Shown piece by piece: positions 37,532 to 48,458 of a stretch of 64,000 nucleotides of DNA. Below the pieces are notes generated by a model. The model saw only the letters and a program-made list of their open reading frames with translations. It was not told the DNA's origin and searched no databases. The stretch covers positions 38,501 through 102,500 of the forward strand of contig JADJLO010000006.1 in the NCBI GenBank assembly GCA_016710075.1, written 5' to 3'. The translations under genes were made by a program, and so were the position numbers. The first letter of the stretch is position 1. Each line of letters opens with the position of its first letter. Source of the stretch: Acidobacteriota bacterium (GTDB lineage: Bacteria > Acidobacteriota > Blastocatellia > RBC074).

Positions 37532-39181
37532 CTACCTGGCGTGAATATGAGGATCTCCGTCTTCGAGCCTCAGGTCTTGAGGCCATTCAAGTTCCACGCC
37601 TCTTGAAATCAGCAGATTCTGGAAGTCTGAAAGGCGTCTCTGATCGTTGCGTATCCGGCGTGGGTCAGTTTGAGTTCGCAGGCTGTGAGCGGCCAGAGCG
37701 CCGGCAACCTCGCCTATGTTCCACTCGACCGGATGCAGGCGATAGCAGCCATTGGTTATGTGAGTCGTCCCGATGTTCTTGCAGCCCGCGATCAGGTTTT
37801 CGAGCCTGACGGGTAGCAGCGCTCCCAGCGGTATCTGAAAGGGAAGCGAACCGACATCGATGTAGTTGTTGCCGCCGGTTGATGGGTGAAGATCGATTCT
37901 GTAATACCCGATACCGGCTGAGTCCTGATACTTTTCGGCAAATTTTTGCCCCGGCCGGCAGGCATCGGCGACGTGCTGCTCGATGATTGTGAATTCTGCC
38001 TTGAGTCTCCGGGATTCCCGGATATACGGCATTTTAGCCAGGCCGAGATCATTGCAGCCTGAACCCGTGACATCGCCTCTCAGCCTCAATCCGCGCCACC
38101 CTTCGCCGCCATCGGGCCGTGGGGCCTGGGTCTGAAGCCAATAGACCAGTGAAAGGCTCTGCTGCCGCGCTTCTGCAATATGATTTTCGCGCTCTTGATC
38201 ATTGCAATTGCTGATATCGGCAGCCAGGTAGTCCGTCTGCGGCCAGTTAACCAGGCAGATATCGCTTTTGTAGGTTCCGGGCACAAAGTTACTGCGATCG
38301 ATGATTCGCCGGTAAGTCCACAAACCGGCGAATGCTTTTGACGGCTCGATATGCGGATTGAAATAGTAGGTTAGCGGAGTCATCTGCCTCGGGTTGGTAA
38401 TGGTCCATGAAATCAATGGCCCCGGCCACGACGGATTCAGATCCGGAACGTACTGTCGCCAGAAATCATACCTTGCAGGCTTGTCGATGACGTGGTCTTC
38501 TCCTTCGATGTGATCGAGCGCAAAACAGATCGAGAATCCTTGAACGTTGTCCGGTTGCGCTGTTTGTGGAGCGTTCGGCTCTCCGGTCTCTTTTTGAGAT
38601 TCGAAACCGGTCACATACTCCGCGCCTGAAATCGGCAGCAGATCTCCGAGCTCGGTTGCTTCGATGAAATATCGTGCGCTTATGGTTCGATTTTCCCCGG
38701 TTTCAATGTCTCGAAAAGTTACTGATCTGATGCGATCATTGCTGACATCCGCAGATATCGGCTTATGCCTGAGCCGTAATTTCAAACTGCCGCAACTGAT
38801 ATATGGCAGCAGCATCTCTTCAAAGACAGCCAGAGCCACTCTCGGTTCGTGACACAATGGCGAAACCCATCCGTTGCCCGGATTTAGTCTCGAATCAATT
38901 AACGCAGTCTGAGTCAGCGGGTAATTCCGCCTGTAGTATTCGCGTACCTTGTTGCGAAACCTTCTGTAACTCGCCGTTGCACCGAATTTTTCTATCCAGC
39001 CATGCTCATCGGGTGGGACCGCCTGGGAAGTGAATTGGCCTCCGATCCAGTCCGACTCCTCAGTCAGAATCACTTTCGCCCCGCTTTGCAGGGCTGAGAG
39101 CGCCGCGGCGCAGCCGCCCACGCTCCCTCCCGCAATCAGAATTTCACATTCCAGTTCTTTCATCATCCCTCTTTTGATCAT
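37532..39181 (-). CDS. FAD-dependent oxidoreductase (FAD_oxidored/PF12831-like)
   Basis: 549 residues. The dinucleotide-binding loop is CEILIAGGSVGGCAAALSAL and the second FAD contact is ARYFIEATELGDLLPISGAE, as in FAD_oxidored proteins. Later parts are WTITNPRQMTPLTYYFNPH and a final ENLIAGCKNIGTTHITNGCY with HPVEWNIGEVAGALAAHSL, the typical FAD-closing end. An internal ATG pair at residues 6-7 could be the real start. The substrate is unknown; many members occur beside sugar genes, and this one converges on the Gfo/Idh gene. Upstream, SRAP ends nine bases before it on the same strand. Confidence 0.85.
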   Translation of the reverse strand: MIKRGMMKELECEILIAGGSVGGCAAALSALQSGAKVILTEESDWIGGQFTSQAVPPDEHGWIEKFGATASYRRFRNKVREYYRRNYPLTQTALIDSRLNPGNGWVSPLCHEPRVALAVFEEMLLPYISCGSLKLRLRHKPISADVSNDRIRSVTFRDIETGENRTISARYFIEATELGDLLPISGAEYVTGFESQKETGEPNAPQTAQPDNVQGFSICFALDHIEGEDHVIDKPARYDFWRQYVPDLNPSWPGPLISWTITNPRQMTPLTYYFNPHIEPSKAFAGLWTYRRIIDRSNFVPGTYKSDICLVNWPQTDYLAADISNCNDQERENHIAEARQQSLSLVYWLQTQAPRPDGGEGWRGLRLRGDVTGSGCNDLGLAKMPYIRESRRLKAEFTIIEQHVADACRPGQKFAEKYQDSAGIGYYRIDLHPSTGGNNYIDVGSLPFQIPLGALLPVRLENLIAGCKNIGTTHITNGCYRLHPVEWNIGEVAGALAAHSLRTQTDPRRIRNDQRRLSDFQNLLISRGVELEWPQDLRLEDGDPHIHAR

Positions 39182-39190
39182 CTATTTTGT

Positions 39191-39862
39191 TTACTCAGCG
39201 CTTATCCGTTCGATCAAAGCTTCGTTATCGGTTGACGGACTGTTGATCGCGCGCGAGACCATGTATGCCTCCATTCCTTCGGCGGGATATGGTTTGAGCA
39301 GCGGTAAGACGTCATTCACGCTATTTTCAGGATCGATCCATGCGCCCTCATCTTCAGGTTTGAGAATGACGGCCATCCGATGATGAAAGGTTTTGATCAG
39401 TTCGTTGGGTTCGGTTGTAATGATGGTAAATGTCTGCAGCATTCCACCCTCAGGGTTCTTCCATGCTTCCCACAAGCCTGCAAAGGCGAACAATCCTCCG
39501 CCATTCAGCCTGACATAGTAAGGCTGGCTCGGCCCTTTGCTTTTCTTCTGCCACTCATAAAAGCCGTCCGCAGGGATCAGGCATCTTCTCTTCGCCAGAG
39601 CGTTTTTGAAAGAAGGCTTCTCGGCGAGAGTCTCGGCCCTGGCATTGATGAGTTTATTCCCGATTGCCGGGTCTTTTGCCCAGAACGGTACCAGCCCCCA
39701 TTTAGCGGCCATCATTTTGCGCTGGCTTTGAAAAGCAATGACAGGTGAGATCTGCGAAGGCGCAATGTTGTAGCGCGGGTCAAAATCGAAATCGATCAAC
39801 TCGACATCGAATCTCTCGGCAATCTCATCGGGTTTATGGTGTCTTGAAAATCTGCCGCACAT
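39191..39862 (-). CDS. SOS response-associated peptidase (SRAP, YedK/HMCES)
   Basis: 223 residues. Cys2 follows the initiator Met (MCGRFSRHHKPDEIAERF), as needed for the DNA-protein crosslink that the family forms with abasic sites in single-stranded DNA. Other active-site phrases are WGLVPFWAKDPAIGNKLINA, IPADGFYEWQKK and FHHRMAVILKPED. It protects abasic sites at stalled forks from error-prone repair, in the cytosol. It is first of a leftward pair with the FAD oxidoreductase; the AmrB gene lies 17 bases upstream on the same strand, so all three may share a transcript. Confidence 0.95.
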   Translation of the reverse strand: MCGRFSRHHKPDEIAERFDVELIDFDFDPRYNIAPSQISPVIAFQSQRKMMAAKWGLVPFWAKDPAIGNKLINARAETLAEKPSFKNALAKRRCLIPADGFYEWQKKSKGPSQPYYVRLNGGGLFAFAGLWEAWKNPEGGMLQTFTIITTEPNELIKTFHHRMAVILKPEDEGAWIDPENSVNDVLPLLKPYPAEGMEAYMVSRAINSPSTDNEALIERISAE

Positions 39863-39879
39863 GGGCTCCTCCGATTTCG

Positions 39880-41103
<1,224 letters not shown>

Positions 41104-41281
41104 TAGTTTCTCCGAATATTTGCAATCCCAACCGCCGTTAAACAAGCATAAAACGCCAGATTCTTTTTTCGCAAACAAAGCGTGACATGCAGGTAACTTG
41201 CGTATGAAACAATTTCATTCTAATCTGAGTATGTCTAATTTAGATAACTGGATAGGAAGTAACTTTTTAAAGAGAGAGGCA

Positions 41282-42064
41282 ATGAGCATAAGCAGAGTCG
41301 CAGTGATAGTATTGACGGGAATGATGTTGACCGCACCGGTTCATGCTCAGGGTGTGCGTAGAAACAGGGTCTATGCTCCTGCGGTTGTTTCCGAATCATC
41401 GACTCAGGATGTGAAGGAACTCGGTGACGCTGCCAGCCAGTCGAGAGCCAATCTGATTGCTGCATCGCAAACTTATAAGGAAAGCCTTGAACGGCTTCTT
41501 ACGCTGCAGAAAAACGATGAAGTCCGGGCAACATCACAGGTTGAGAAAAACCGGAAGCTGCTTGAAAACGGTCTTATTGCAAAGAAGCAGTTGGAAGAGA
41601 GCGTGCAGAATCTCGCTGGAATAGCCGTCAAGACGAGAGATACCGAAAAGCAGATCGAATCCATAGATCAATTGATTGCCGAAGTGCATACTGCCGAACA
41701 ACTGGCAAAGATGCCGGTCATTCAGCCTGGAGTTTTCAGATCTTATGGGATGCTCATCAGGTATGTCGGCTCATCGCGATGGGCAATGAGCGATTTGACG
41801 AAAGTCGACGCATTTTTCAGGCTGAAATTCAGCAAGCCCCTGCCGATCAGCGCTTTTGGTCAGACGGAAACGCATAACCGGCTGGGCTTCGATCATCGGG
41901 ATGCCGTCGATGTCGCAATTCATCCCGACAGTTTCGAAGGGCAGGAATTGATCGGATACCTTCAAACCCAGGGCATCTCGTTTATTGCAATCCGGGGAGC
42001 CATTCCCGGTTCAGCCACCGGCGCTCATATCCATATCGGCCCCCCTTCGAGAAAATCCTCATGA
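41282..42064 (+). CDS. Secreted coiled-coil protein with M15-like metal-binding C-terminus
   Basis: About 260 residues from the ATG at 41282, which lies just after AGAGAGAGGC; longer in-frame starts are rejected. A signal peptide (VAVIVLTGMMLTAPVHAQG) precedes a coiled-coil region (LTLQKNDEVRATSQVEKNRK, LLENGLIAKKQLEESVQNLA). The C-terminal domain ends FDHRDAVDVAIHPDSFEGQE ... ATGAHIHIGPPS. The arrangement of His and Asp (HNRLGFDHRDAVD, HIHIG) resembles the metal sites of M15-type peptidoglycan peptidases, but a full match is not seen. It could act on the cell wall in the periplasm. Divergent from amrB. Confidence 0.55.
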   Translation: MSISRVAVIVLTGMMLTAPVHAQGVRRNRVYAPAVVSESSTQDVKELGDAASQSRANLIAASQTYKESLERLLTLQKNDEVRATSQVEKNRKLLENGLIAKKQLEESVQNLAGIAVKTRDTEKQIESIDQLIAEVHTAEQLAKMPVIQPGVFRSYGMLIRYVGSSRWAMSDLTKVDAFFRLKFSKPLPISAFGQTETHNRLGFDHRDAVDVAIHPDSFEGQELIGYLQTQGISFIAIRGAIPGSATGAHIHIGPPSRKSS

Positions 42065-42080
42065 AGAATGAAGAAGGCAG

Positions 42081-42201
42081 AATGCAGAATTAAGAATTAA
42101 GAATGCAGAATTTAGTATCTTCCACATCTGCATCGGCTCATACAGCTTGAATCAATATTCATCATTCTGCATTCTGCATTCTTAATTCTTAATTCTGCAT
42201 T
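42081..42201. repeat. 31-bp perfect inverted repeat between convergent genes
   Basis: Bases 42081-42111 and 42171-42201 are perfect reverse complements (unit AATGCAGAATTAAGAATTAA and 11 more bases), with outer GAATGAAGAA/TTCTTCATTC copies. The units are themselves tandem-like (GAATTAAGAATTAAGAAT). The spacer is 59 bases. It lies between the convergent M15-like gene and purH and can form a long hairpin able to stop transcription from both sides. Similar phrases occur between genes in other bacteria. Confidence 0.85.
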
Positions 42202-42216
42202 CTTCATTCATTTCAT

Positions 42217-43848
42217 TCAGTGCTTAAAGTGCCTGATTCCGGTGAAGACCATGGCGATCTTGTGTTCATTTGCGGCGTCAATTACTTCTTTATCTCTGAC
42301 GGAGCCGCCCGGCTGAATGACGGCCGTAATGCCGTGTTTCGCCGCTTCGTCGAGACCGTCACGGAACGGGAAGAAAGCATCTGACGCAAGAACGCTGCCG
42401 GCAAGGGGCAGTTGAGCCTTGAGCGCTCCAAGCTTGACTGAGTCTACTCTGGACATCTGGCCGGCCCCGACGCCAACCAACTGGCTCTCTTTGGCATAAA
42501 CAATAGCATTTGATTTAACGTGCTTGCAGATCGCCCAGCCGAACCGCAAGGCGCGCAATTCAGAAGCTGTGGGTTTGCGATCACTGACGATATCAAATTT
42601 CTCTTCATCGATGAGTTCAGCGTCCCTGTCCTGAACCAGGATACCGCCGGTGATGCGTCGAAACTCGAGGATCCTCTGAGGGGTTTCAGCTTCACCCATT
42701 CTCAGGACGCGCAGGTTTTTCTTTGCCGCCAGACTCTGTCGGGCCTCTGCGGAAAAATCCGGAGCGATGATCACTTCAGCAAACATCTCTGCAATTTCGG
42801 ATGCGGCTGCTGCATCGACCATGCCTGAAAAGGCTATGATGCCTCCAAAGGCAGATACGGGATCTGTTGCTTTTGCATTGGCAAATGCTTCGAGGGCATT
42901 TTGGGCAATGCCGACGCCGCAAGGGTTGGTGTGCTTAATGATGGCGCATGTCTGTGGAATGTCGTGAGCAGTGATTGCGCCGCGGGAACGGGATTCGCGC
43001 AGGTGTCCGCGGTGAATCTCCATGACAAGCTCCCAGGCGCCATCGCTATCGAGCAGGTTGTTATAGGAAAGCTCCTTGCCCTGGAGCTGCTCTGCCGTAG
43101 CGACTCCGTGCTCTTCCTTACCGGCAAATTTATAAAGCGCGGCGCGCTGGTGTGGGTTTTCGCCGTAGCGCAGCCCGCTGATCTTCTCAAGCTCTAATGG
43201 CAGATTCTGTGGCAGCTCATTCTCATTTTCTTTTTCGACCTGAATTCTGGATGCGAGGAATCGGGCAATCTCCGCGTCATAGTCGGCCGTGTGTCTGAAT
43301 GCGGTCGCAGCCAGTCTGTACCGCATCTCCTGAGACAGGCAACCCTCGTTTTCATCCATTTGAGCCGCGACCGTCAGATAATCGGCCGGGTCGACAACAA
43401 CGGCGACATCGTTGTGATTTTTTGAAGCCGATCGGATCATTGCCGGGCCGCCGATGTCTATATTCTCAATCGCCTCGCTCATCTCGACATCGGGTTTCTG
43501 AATAGTCTGGCGAAAAGGGTAAAGGTTGACCACGACCATATCGATCGGTACGATGCCGTGGTCCTTCATCTTTGCCTGATGCTCCGCATTGTCGCGGATC
43601 CCAAGTATGCCGCCATGAACTTTCGGGTGAAGCGTCTTGACTCGACCATCAAGCATTTCCGGAAAACCCGTTAGATCGGAAATATCCCGAGTCTCGATTC
43701 CATTTTCACGCAAAAGCCTGGATGTCCCCCCGGTCGAAACTATCTCAACCCCGTGTTTCTTGAATTTCAGAGCAAGATCGACGATTCCTGATTTATCGGA
43801 AACACTTATTAAAGCGCGGTTTATCTTTTTGAATGAGCGGTCAGTCAC
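42217..43848 (-). CDS. purH: Bifunctional AICAR formyltransferase/IMP cyclohydrolase
   Basis: 543 residues, full length. The IMP cyclohydrolase domain opens ALISVSDKSGIVDLALKFKK and continues TSRLLRENGIETRDISDLTG and GGILGIRDNAEHQAKMKDHG. The AICAR formyltransferase domain has SGLRYGENPHQRAALYKF, the catalytic KHTNPCGVGIA and ITAVIQPGGSVRDKEVIDAA. It makes the last two steps of de novo IMP synthesis in the cytosol. The GTG at 43848 is chosen as start because GAGGAG lies eight bases ahead; the upstream ATG at 43875 has none. It stands alone: no other pur gene is in the window. Confidence 0.95.
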   Translation of the reverse strand: MTDRSFKKINRALISVSDKSGIVDLALKFKKHGVEIVSTGGTSRLLRENGIETRDISDLTGFPEMLDGRVKTLHPKVHGGILGIRDNAEHQAKMKDHGIVPIDMVVVNLYPFRQTIQKPDVEMSEAIENIDIGGPAMIRSASKNHNDVAVVVDPADYLTVAAQMDENEGCLSQEMRYRLAATAFRHTADYDAEIARFLASRIQVEKENENELPQNLPLELEKISGLRYGENPHQRAALYKFAGKEEHGVATAEQLQGKELSYNNLLDSDGAWELVMEIHRGHLRESRSRGAITAHDIPQTCAIIKHTNPCGVGIAQNALEAFANAKATDPVSAFGGIIAFSGMVDAAAASEIAEMFAEVIIAPDFSAEARQSLAAKKNLRVLRMGEAETPQRILEFRRITGGILVQDRDAELIDEEKFDIVSDRKPTASELRALRFGWAICKHVKSNAIVYAKESQLVGVGAGQMSRVDSVKLGALKAQLPLAGSVLASDAFFPFRDGLDEAAKHGITAVIQPGGSVRDKEVIDAANEHKIAMVFTGIRHFKH

Positions 43849-43941
43849 TTCAAATCTCCTCAAATAAACAGACAAATATAATTACAGTTTCAACCGGCTT
43901 GATCGCCGGATTGTCGATGGATCACATTTAATGAATTTGTA

Positions 43942-45288
43942 TTATCGGCCGTAGCGTTTAAGTTTACGGTAAAGAGTTGAAAGGTCAATGCCCAGAACTT
44001 CTGCGGCGCGGTTTTTATCGTCATTGACCCTGTCCAGGGTTTCGATGATGTAGCGGCGCTCAAGTTCATCGAGAGTCACCGTCTGCCCCGAGACGTCCTT
44101 GATTGTTTGGGGCGTATCGCGAACCTTCTCTGGCAGGTGTTGTGATTCAATGATTTCATCGCTAAGCGTAACCGCCCTTTCAATGACATTCTGAAGCTCG
44201 CGGACATTGCCCCGCCATTCATGATTGATCATTGCCTGCATCGCTTCTTCATTGACCATCTTCGGAGGAATGTTCAGGGCGCGGGTGTATTTTTCGACGA
44301 AGAATCTGACCAGGAGTGGAATGTCCTCCCTGCGTTCGCGCAAGGGCGGCATGGTAAGGCTGATGACGCTCAGCCTGTAATACAGATCCTCTCGGAACCG
44401 GTGTGCGGCAATCTCTTCTTCAAGGTTGCGATTAGTGGCCGCGATGATCCGCGCATCGAAGGTCACAGTCTTTGTCGATCCCAGCGGGATGAACTCGCGT
44501 TCCTGAATTGACCTGAGCAGTTTCACCTGCAACGCCGGCGGCATTTCGCTGACTTCGTCGAGGAAAAGCGTGCCCCCGTCTGCGGCTTTAAATAATCCCA
44601 TTTTGTTGGTATGGGCCCCGGTGAATGCTCCTTTGACGTACCCGAAAAGCTCGGATTCCAGCAAGCTCTCAGGCAGGGCAGCGCAGTTGATCGCCACGAA
44701 AGGCGCGTCCCCTCTCGGCGAATTGTAGTGAATGGCTTTCGCGACCAGCTCCTTGCCTGTACCGGATTCACCCTGAATCAGCAAACTGCTGTTGGTGTTG
44801 GCAATCTTCTCGATCATTTTAAAGATCTTCATCAATGCGTCTGAACGCCCGATGATGCTTTCAAAATCGTACTTTTTCTTCAGCTCGCGGCGGAGATACC
44901 TGTTTTCGCTGAAGAGTTCGCGCTGGCGCAGCGCATTCCTGACTGTCTGGATGATGTTTTCATTGATGAATGGTTTGGTGATGTAATCGTAGGCTCCCTT
45001 GCGAAGCGCGGCAATCGCAGTTTCGACCGAAGAATACGCTGTAATCATGATAACCAGTGCTTCGCTGTCGAGCTGTTTGATCCGATCGAGCAGCTCGATG
45101 CCGTCCATTTTTCCCATTGCGATATCGCTGATTGTCAGAGCAGGAGACTCGGCTGCGAAGATTTCCAGAGCCTGTTCTCCGCTTGATGCTTCCAGCACGC
45201 GAAAGCCTGAATCCCTCATCATTCCGGCTATTATTCCCCGCATCAGGTCTTCGTCTTCGACAATCAGTATTGTGGAGTTTGAAATCAT
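43942..45288 (-). CDS. Sigma-54-dependent response regulator (NtrC/AtoC family)
   Basis: 448 residues in three parts. The receiver domain (STILIVEDEDLMRGIIAGMM) has the phosphorylated Asp in ISDIAMGKMDGIELLD and the conserved Lys in YITKPFINENI. The AAA+ sigma-54-interaction domain shows Walker A GESGTGKELVAKA, the sigma-54-contacting loop GAFTGAHTN and Walker B GGTLFLDEVSEMPP. A Fis-type helix-turn-helix closes the protein (NRAAEVLGIDLSTLYRKLKR). It activates sigma-54 promoters when phosphorylated, here most likely by the kinase 26 bases upstream. The target genes are unknown; no upstream -24/-12 site was identified in the window. Confidence 0.95.
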   Translation of the reverse strand: MISNSTILIVEDEDLMRGIIAGMMRDSGFRVLEASSGEQALEIFAAESPALTISDIAMGKMDGIELLDRIKQLDSEALVIMITAYSSVETAIAALRKGAYDYITKPFINENIIQTVRNALRQRELFSENRYLRRELKKKYDFESIIGRSDALMKIFKMIEKIANTNSSLLIQGESGTGKELVAKAIHYNSPRGDAPFVAINCAALPESLLESELFGYVKGAFTGAHTNKMGLFKAADGGTLFLDEVSEMPPALQVKLLRSIQEREFIPLGSTKTVTFDARIIAATNRNLEEEIAAHRFREDLYYRLSVISLTMPPLRERREDIPLLVRFFVEKYTRALNIPPKMVNEEAMQAMINHEWRGNVRELQNVIERAVTLSDEIIESQHLPEKVRDTPQTIKDVSGQTVTLDELERRYIIETLDRVNDDKNRAAEVLGIDLSTLYRKLKRYGR

Positions 45289-45314
45289 ATTTGTGTATCA
45301 GTAAAAATCTACAA

Positions 45315-47069
45315 TTAATTTCCTGGCAGAAAGATGGTAAAGACCGATCCCCGAGAATGATTATCGCTTCTATTGGCCGCCGTGATGCGCCCTCCGTGAG
45401 CATTGATAATGCTATGGCAGACCGACGGGCCAAGCCCGGTGCCCTGACCGCTGGCCTTCGTGCTGCAGAACGGGTCGAATATTCTGGTCAACAGCTCCGG
45501 TGCTATCCCGACGCCGTTGTCTGAAATGGTAGCCGTAACAATGCTGTCATTTTTAGAAGTGGCGATGACGATTTGTCCGTTGTCCGATGAATCCTCAATG
45601 GCGTCGCGGGCATTGAGAAGCAGATTCAGAATCACTTGCTGCATTTGATCCTGATCCAGCGGCAGCAGCGGCAGTGATGGATCGAGATTGGTGACAACGG
45701 CCAGGGTTTTGAATCTTTTATCATATGACGCCAGCTCAAGGCTTTTCTGAATGATCTCGTTAAGATTCGACGGGGACGGATTGGCAGCCTTGGGGCGCGC
45801 GAAATCCATCAAATCTTTCAGGACGTTGCTGATTCTGGTTATCTGCGTGAGTATTATTCGCAGGGTATCGCGTTCTTTTTCTTCGCTTGATTTACCGAGC
45901 AGACCCTGCACCAGTGATGATATTGAGGCCAGCGGATTATTGACTTCATGCGCCACGCTCGTGGCAAGGGCCCCAGCCGTCGCCAGCTTTTCAGATCGGA
46001 TCATGGCTTGATTGATCTCTTTGAGCCGGGCTATGTCGTCAGCCATCTTGCGGGACATCGTGTTAAAACTCGAGGCCAGAACCCCAAGCTCGTCATTCGA
46101 TGATAACTCCGTCTCGGCGCCGTAATTCCCGCGAGCCACATCGAGAACTGTTTCAGTCAACTCACGCAGCGGGCGCGAGAGAATCCTGACGATCACCAGT
46201 ATCAGCATCAGTGAAGGAACGGTTCCGGCGATTGCGCTGAATACGATGAACTTCTTCCACTGAAGAGAACCGGCATCAAATACCCATATCGCCACCGGAA
46301 TCTGAAACAGAAAAAATCCGGCCAGTCCCGTGATCGAGACAGAAATTGCCACCTTGTAGGCAAGTGGAAACAGCCGGAGCTGGTCCAGCGCTCCATACAG
46401 CGAGAATAGTTGAAAGCTCGTGATCTAGTATGCATAGATGAGCGAGCCGACAACAATAAACACCGAACTCACCGGCATCAATCCGTAATAACCAAGGGCC
46501 GGCAAAAGATTGTCGCTGATAAAGAGCAGGGCAGCAGTTAAAACCACCGAAACGATGACCGAGGCTATCTGCTTGGCCTCGATTTTGCCCCGATAGAAGC
46601 GGTACTTCCGGAGCAACGTGAGGATTCCCGCGAAAAGTATGATGTAATTATATAAACCGAAGAGGTATGCATATCCGGTCAGATGAATCCTGAATTGACC
46701 ATCAACGAAACCAGCCTGAGTCCATAGCCTTCCCTGATAAAGAAAGGGAATAAGTACAATCAGTGGAATGGAGAAGAGCACCACTCTCCCCATTCTGGCA
46801 GGCGAGTTTTCAGGAAAGACCTCGGCGAAAAGCAAAAAGACCAGTTGCAGAACTATGCCGATCAAAAAACTGATCGCCGCCCACCAGCTGGCATTCTGTT
46901 CATATTCGTGAAAACCCCAGAAAAGCAGATCCTTGATGATCCAGAGGATCATCATGCCGACAAAAGCGCCAAATGTCCGGTTGACGGCGCGATGCGGCGC
47001 CGCCACCAGCACATAAAATCCCAGGGCAAGCGTCATGAACATCGATGCCATCAGCGTTATTATCAGCAT
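45315..47069 (-). CDS. Membrane sensor histidine kinase (NtrB-type) with an in-frame TAG
   Basis: One reading frame of about 584 residues from ATG 47069, where AAGG lies just ahead; a TAG codon at 46425-46427 divides it. The N-terminal half has about seven transmembrane helices (MLIITLMASMFMTLALGFYV, FLIGIVLQLVFLLFAEVF). Translation after the TAG continues as ITSFQLFSLYGALDQLRLFP, then TM helices, a HAMP domain (SRPLRELTETVLDVARGNYG), the H-box SVAHEVNNPLASISSLVQG and ATPase motifs NLLLNARDAIED, ISDNGVGIAPELL and GQGTGLGPSVCH. The downstream piece alone would start at a GTG near 46352. It is the probable partner of the next regulator. If the TAG is real the kinase is split; TAG is otherwise used as a normal stop here (tnpB, cytochrome). 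Confidence 0.85.
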
Positions 47070-47183
47070 TTCGCCTTTTCTCCATTCAAGTCCATTCCTA
47101 TCATAAAAAGTTTTCAAAGAGAAACGCCCGATTGGAAATCTCGTCGTTCATTAATCCGCTTATTCCAGGACTTTAAATTGAAA

Positions 47184-47214
47184 GCGGAGCAGCTTCTCGT
47201 GGAAACTGCTCCGC
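47184..47214 (-). terminator. Hairpin terminator after the DUF2071-like gene
   Basis: GCGGAGCAG (47184-47192) pairs perfectly with CTGCTCCGC (47206-47214) around a 13-base loop. Read on the minus strand, the hairpin follows the stop at 47247 and is followed by TTTCAATTT. It separates the DUF2071-like gene from the kinase. Confidence 0.6.
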
Positions 47215-47246
47215 TGATAAATGCTGATCTGGTTAATCAGGTACAA

Positions 47247-48110
47247 TCAGGATGCGTAGGCCAGACCTGACCAAACGAGTTCAGGTTGATTACCCTTTGA
47301 TCCCTCGGCTCCAAGCATGACAGGAGTATAAATCTGACATCGGACTTTGTTTTGAAGCCCGACAAATGCAGGTCGCTGCAACTCTTCTTTTGTAAGCAGA
47401 CCTGAACTTACCAGAACGTCCGACTGCGCTGTCCTGATAGTTCCGCCGGTGAAGGATACCCCTGAATATTTGGTACTGTATGAACCCACGTTGCCGTCTT
47501 TACGAAGAAAAATGCTTTCGCTGGAGGCAGTTAGCAGAGAAGCGGGGAGCGAACTTCTTAAACCTCTCATATCGAGCCTGCTTCCTGAGTCTTCAATCTC
47601 CCACGATGCTGTCGCGTACTCGGACTGTGTCTGAAGACGCCATGTATTGTAGCGTCCCACGGACTTGTCATATGAAATCTGAAACTCCATCGCGCCAAGG
47701 TTCCAGGGCATTGGCCATAGATTTCTTGTTGCCACGGCTGAAAGCGATCCCAGCGAGGACCTCAGCAAATAAAGCGCAGGCTTTCCTTCATGAATGATAT
47801 GCAGATTGTAATCAGTCCGCTCAAAACAGCCATTTCCATCATTCACGTTCCCAAAATCCAGATACGATACTACGGAAATCCAGGTATGCGGCCTGCCGTC
47901 GATCTTCTTCTCTTCGAGCTTGAAATTCGCTGGTACCAGTCCTCGAACTTTCTCACTCGCTACTTCGTAAACGATCAGGGAAAGATGGCTCAGATCGGCA
48001 TATGAACTGACACTGCCTTTCTTTACCGATCTGCTTTTATTCAAGCAGATAAACCTGCTTCCAATGCCAGGATTCCAGATTGCAGTCGATATGCCGGAAT
48101 TATTAACCAC
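47247..48110 (-). CDS. Uncharacterised protein, DUF2071/acetoacetate-decarboxylase-like fold
   Basis: About 287 residues from the GTG at 48110, chosen because GGAGGAG lies seven bases ahead; an ATG at 48227 lacks such a site. The core phrases ADLSHLSLIVYEVASEKVRG, WISVVSYLDFGNVNDGNG and YLLRSSLGSLSAVATRNLWP, with the later WRLQTQSEYATASWEI, resemble DUF2071/YqjF-like proteins of the acetoacetate-decarboxylase fold. No decarboxylase lysine can be pointed out. No signal peptide. The role is unknown. A hairpin terminator follows. Confidence 0.5.
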   Translation of the reverse strand: MVNNSGISTAIWNPGIGSRFICLNKSRSVKKGSVSSYADLSHLSLIVYEVASEKVRGLVPANFKLEEKKIDGRPHTWISVVSYLDFGNVNDGNGCFERTDYNLHIIHEGKPALYLLRSSLGSLSAVATRNLWPMPWNLGAMEFQISYDKSVGRYNTWRLQTQSEYATASWEIEDSGSRLDMRGLRSSLPASLLTASSESIFLRKDGNVGSYSTKYSGVSFTGGTIRTAQSDVLVSSGLLTKEELQRPAFVGLQNKVRCQIYTPVMLGAEGSKGNQPELVWSGLAYAS

Positions 48111-48458
48111 AGAATCTCTCCTCCAAATACCTGTTTTCGAAATTTGTCTAAAGTGTTGTTTATTTCGTTTTAATACATTGCACTTTTCGTGCCAGATGAA
48201 ATCCAGTTGGCTGTAGCTGTAAGTCATTTATTATCATAGTTGAATCAATTGCTAAAACAGATCAGGGCTTTTTCAAGCTGGCACTTTGCGAAACCACTGC
48301 GACACTTTCGCAATATGCAAGAGCTTGTCCAGGTCAGGATGTCGACCGGGTATTTGGGTTCAAGTCACTGATTATCAACAAATTATGTAACTGAATCTTG
48401 TCGTCAGCACATTTCCCGGCGGCTTGATTCGGAATTCAAAATCTATGGAGGAGCAAAC

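Noticed and set aside
46425..46427. Alternative genetic code with TAG as a sense codon
   Set aside because: Other genes in the window end at TAG (tnpB, the cytochrome gene, the DUF1801 gene), so TAG is a normal stop.
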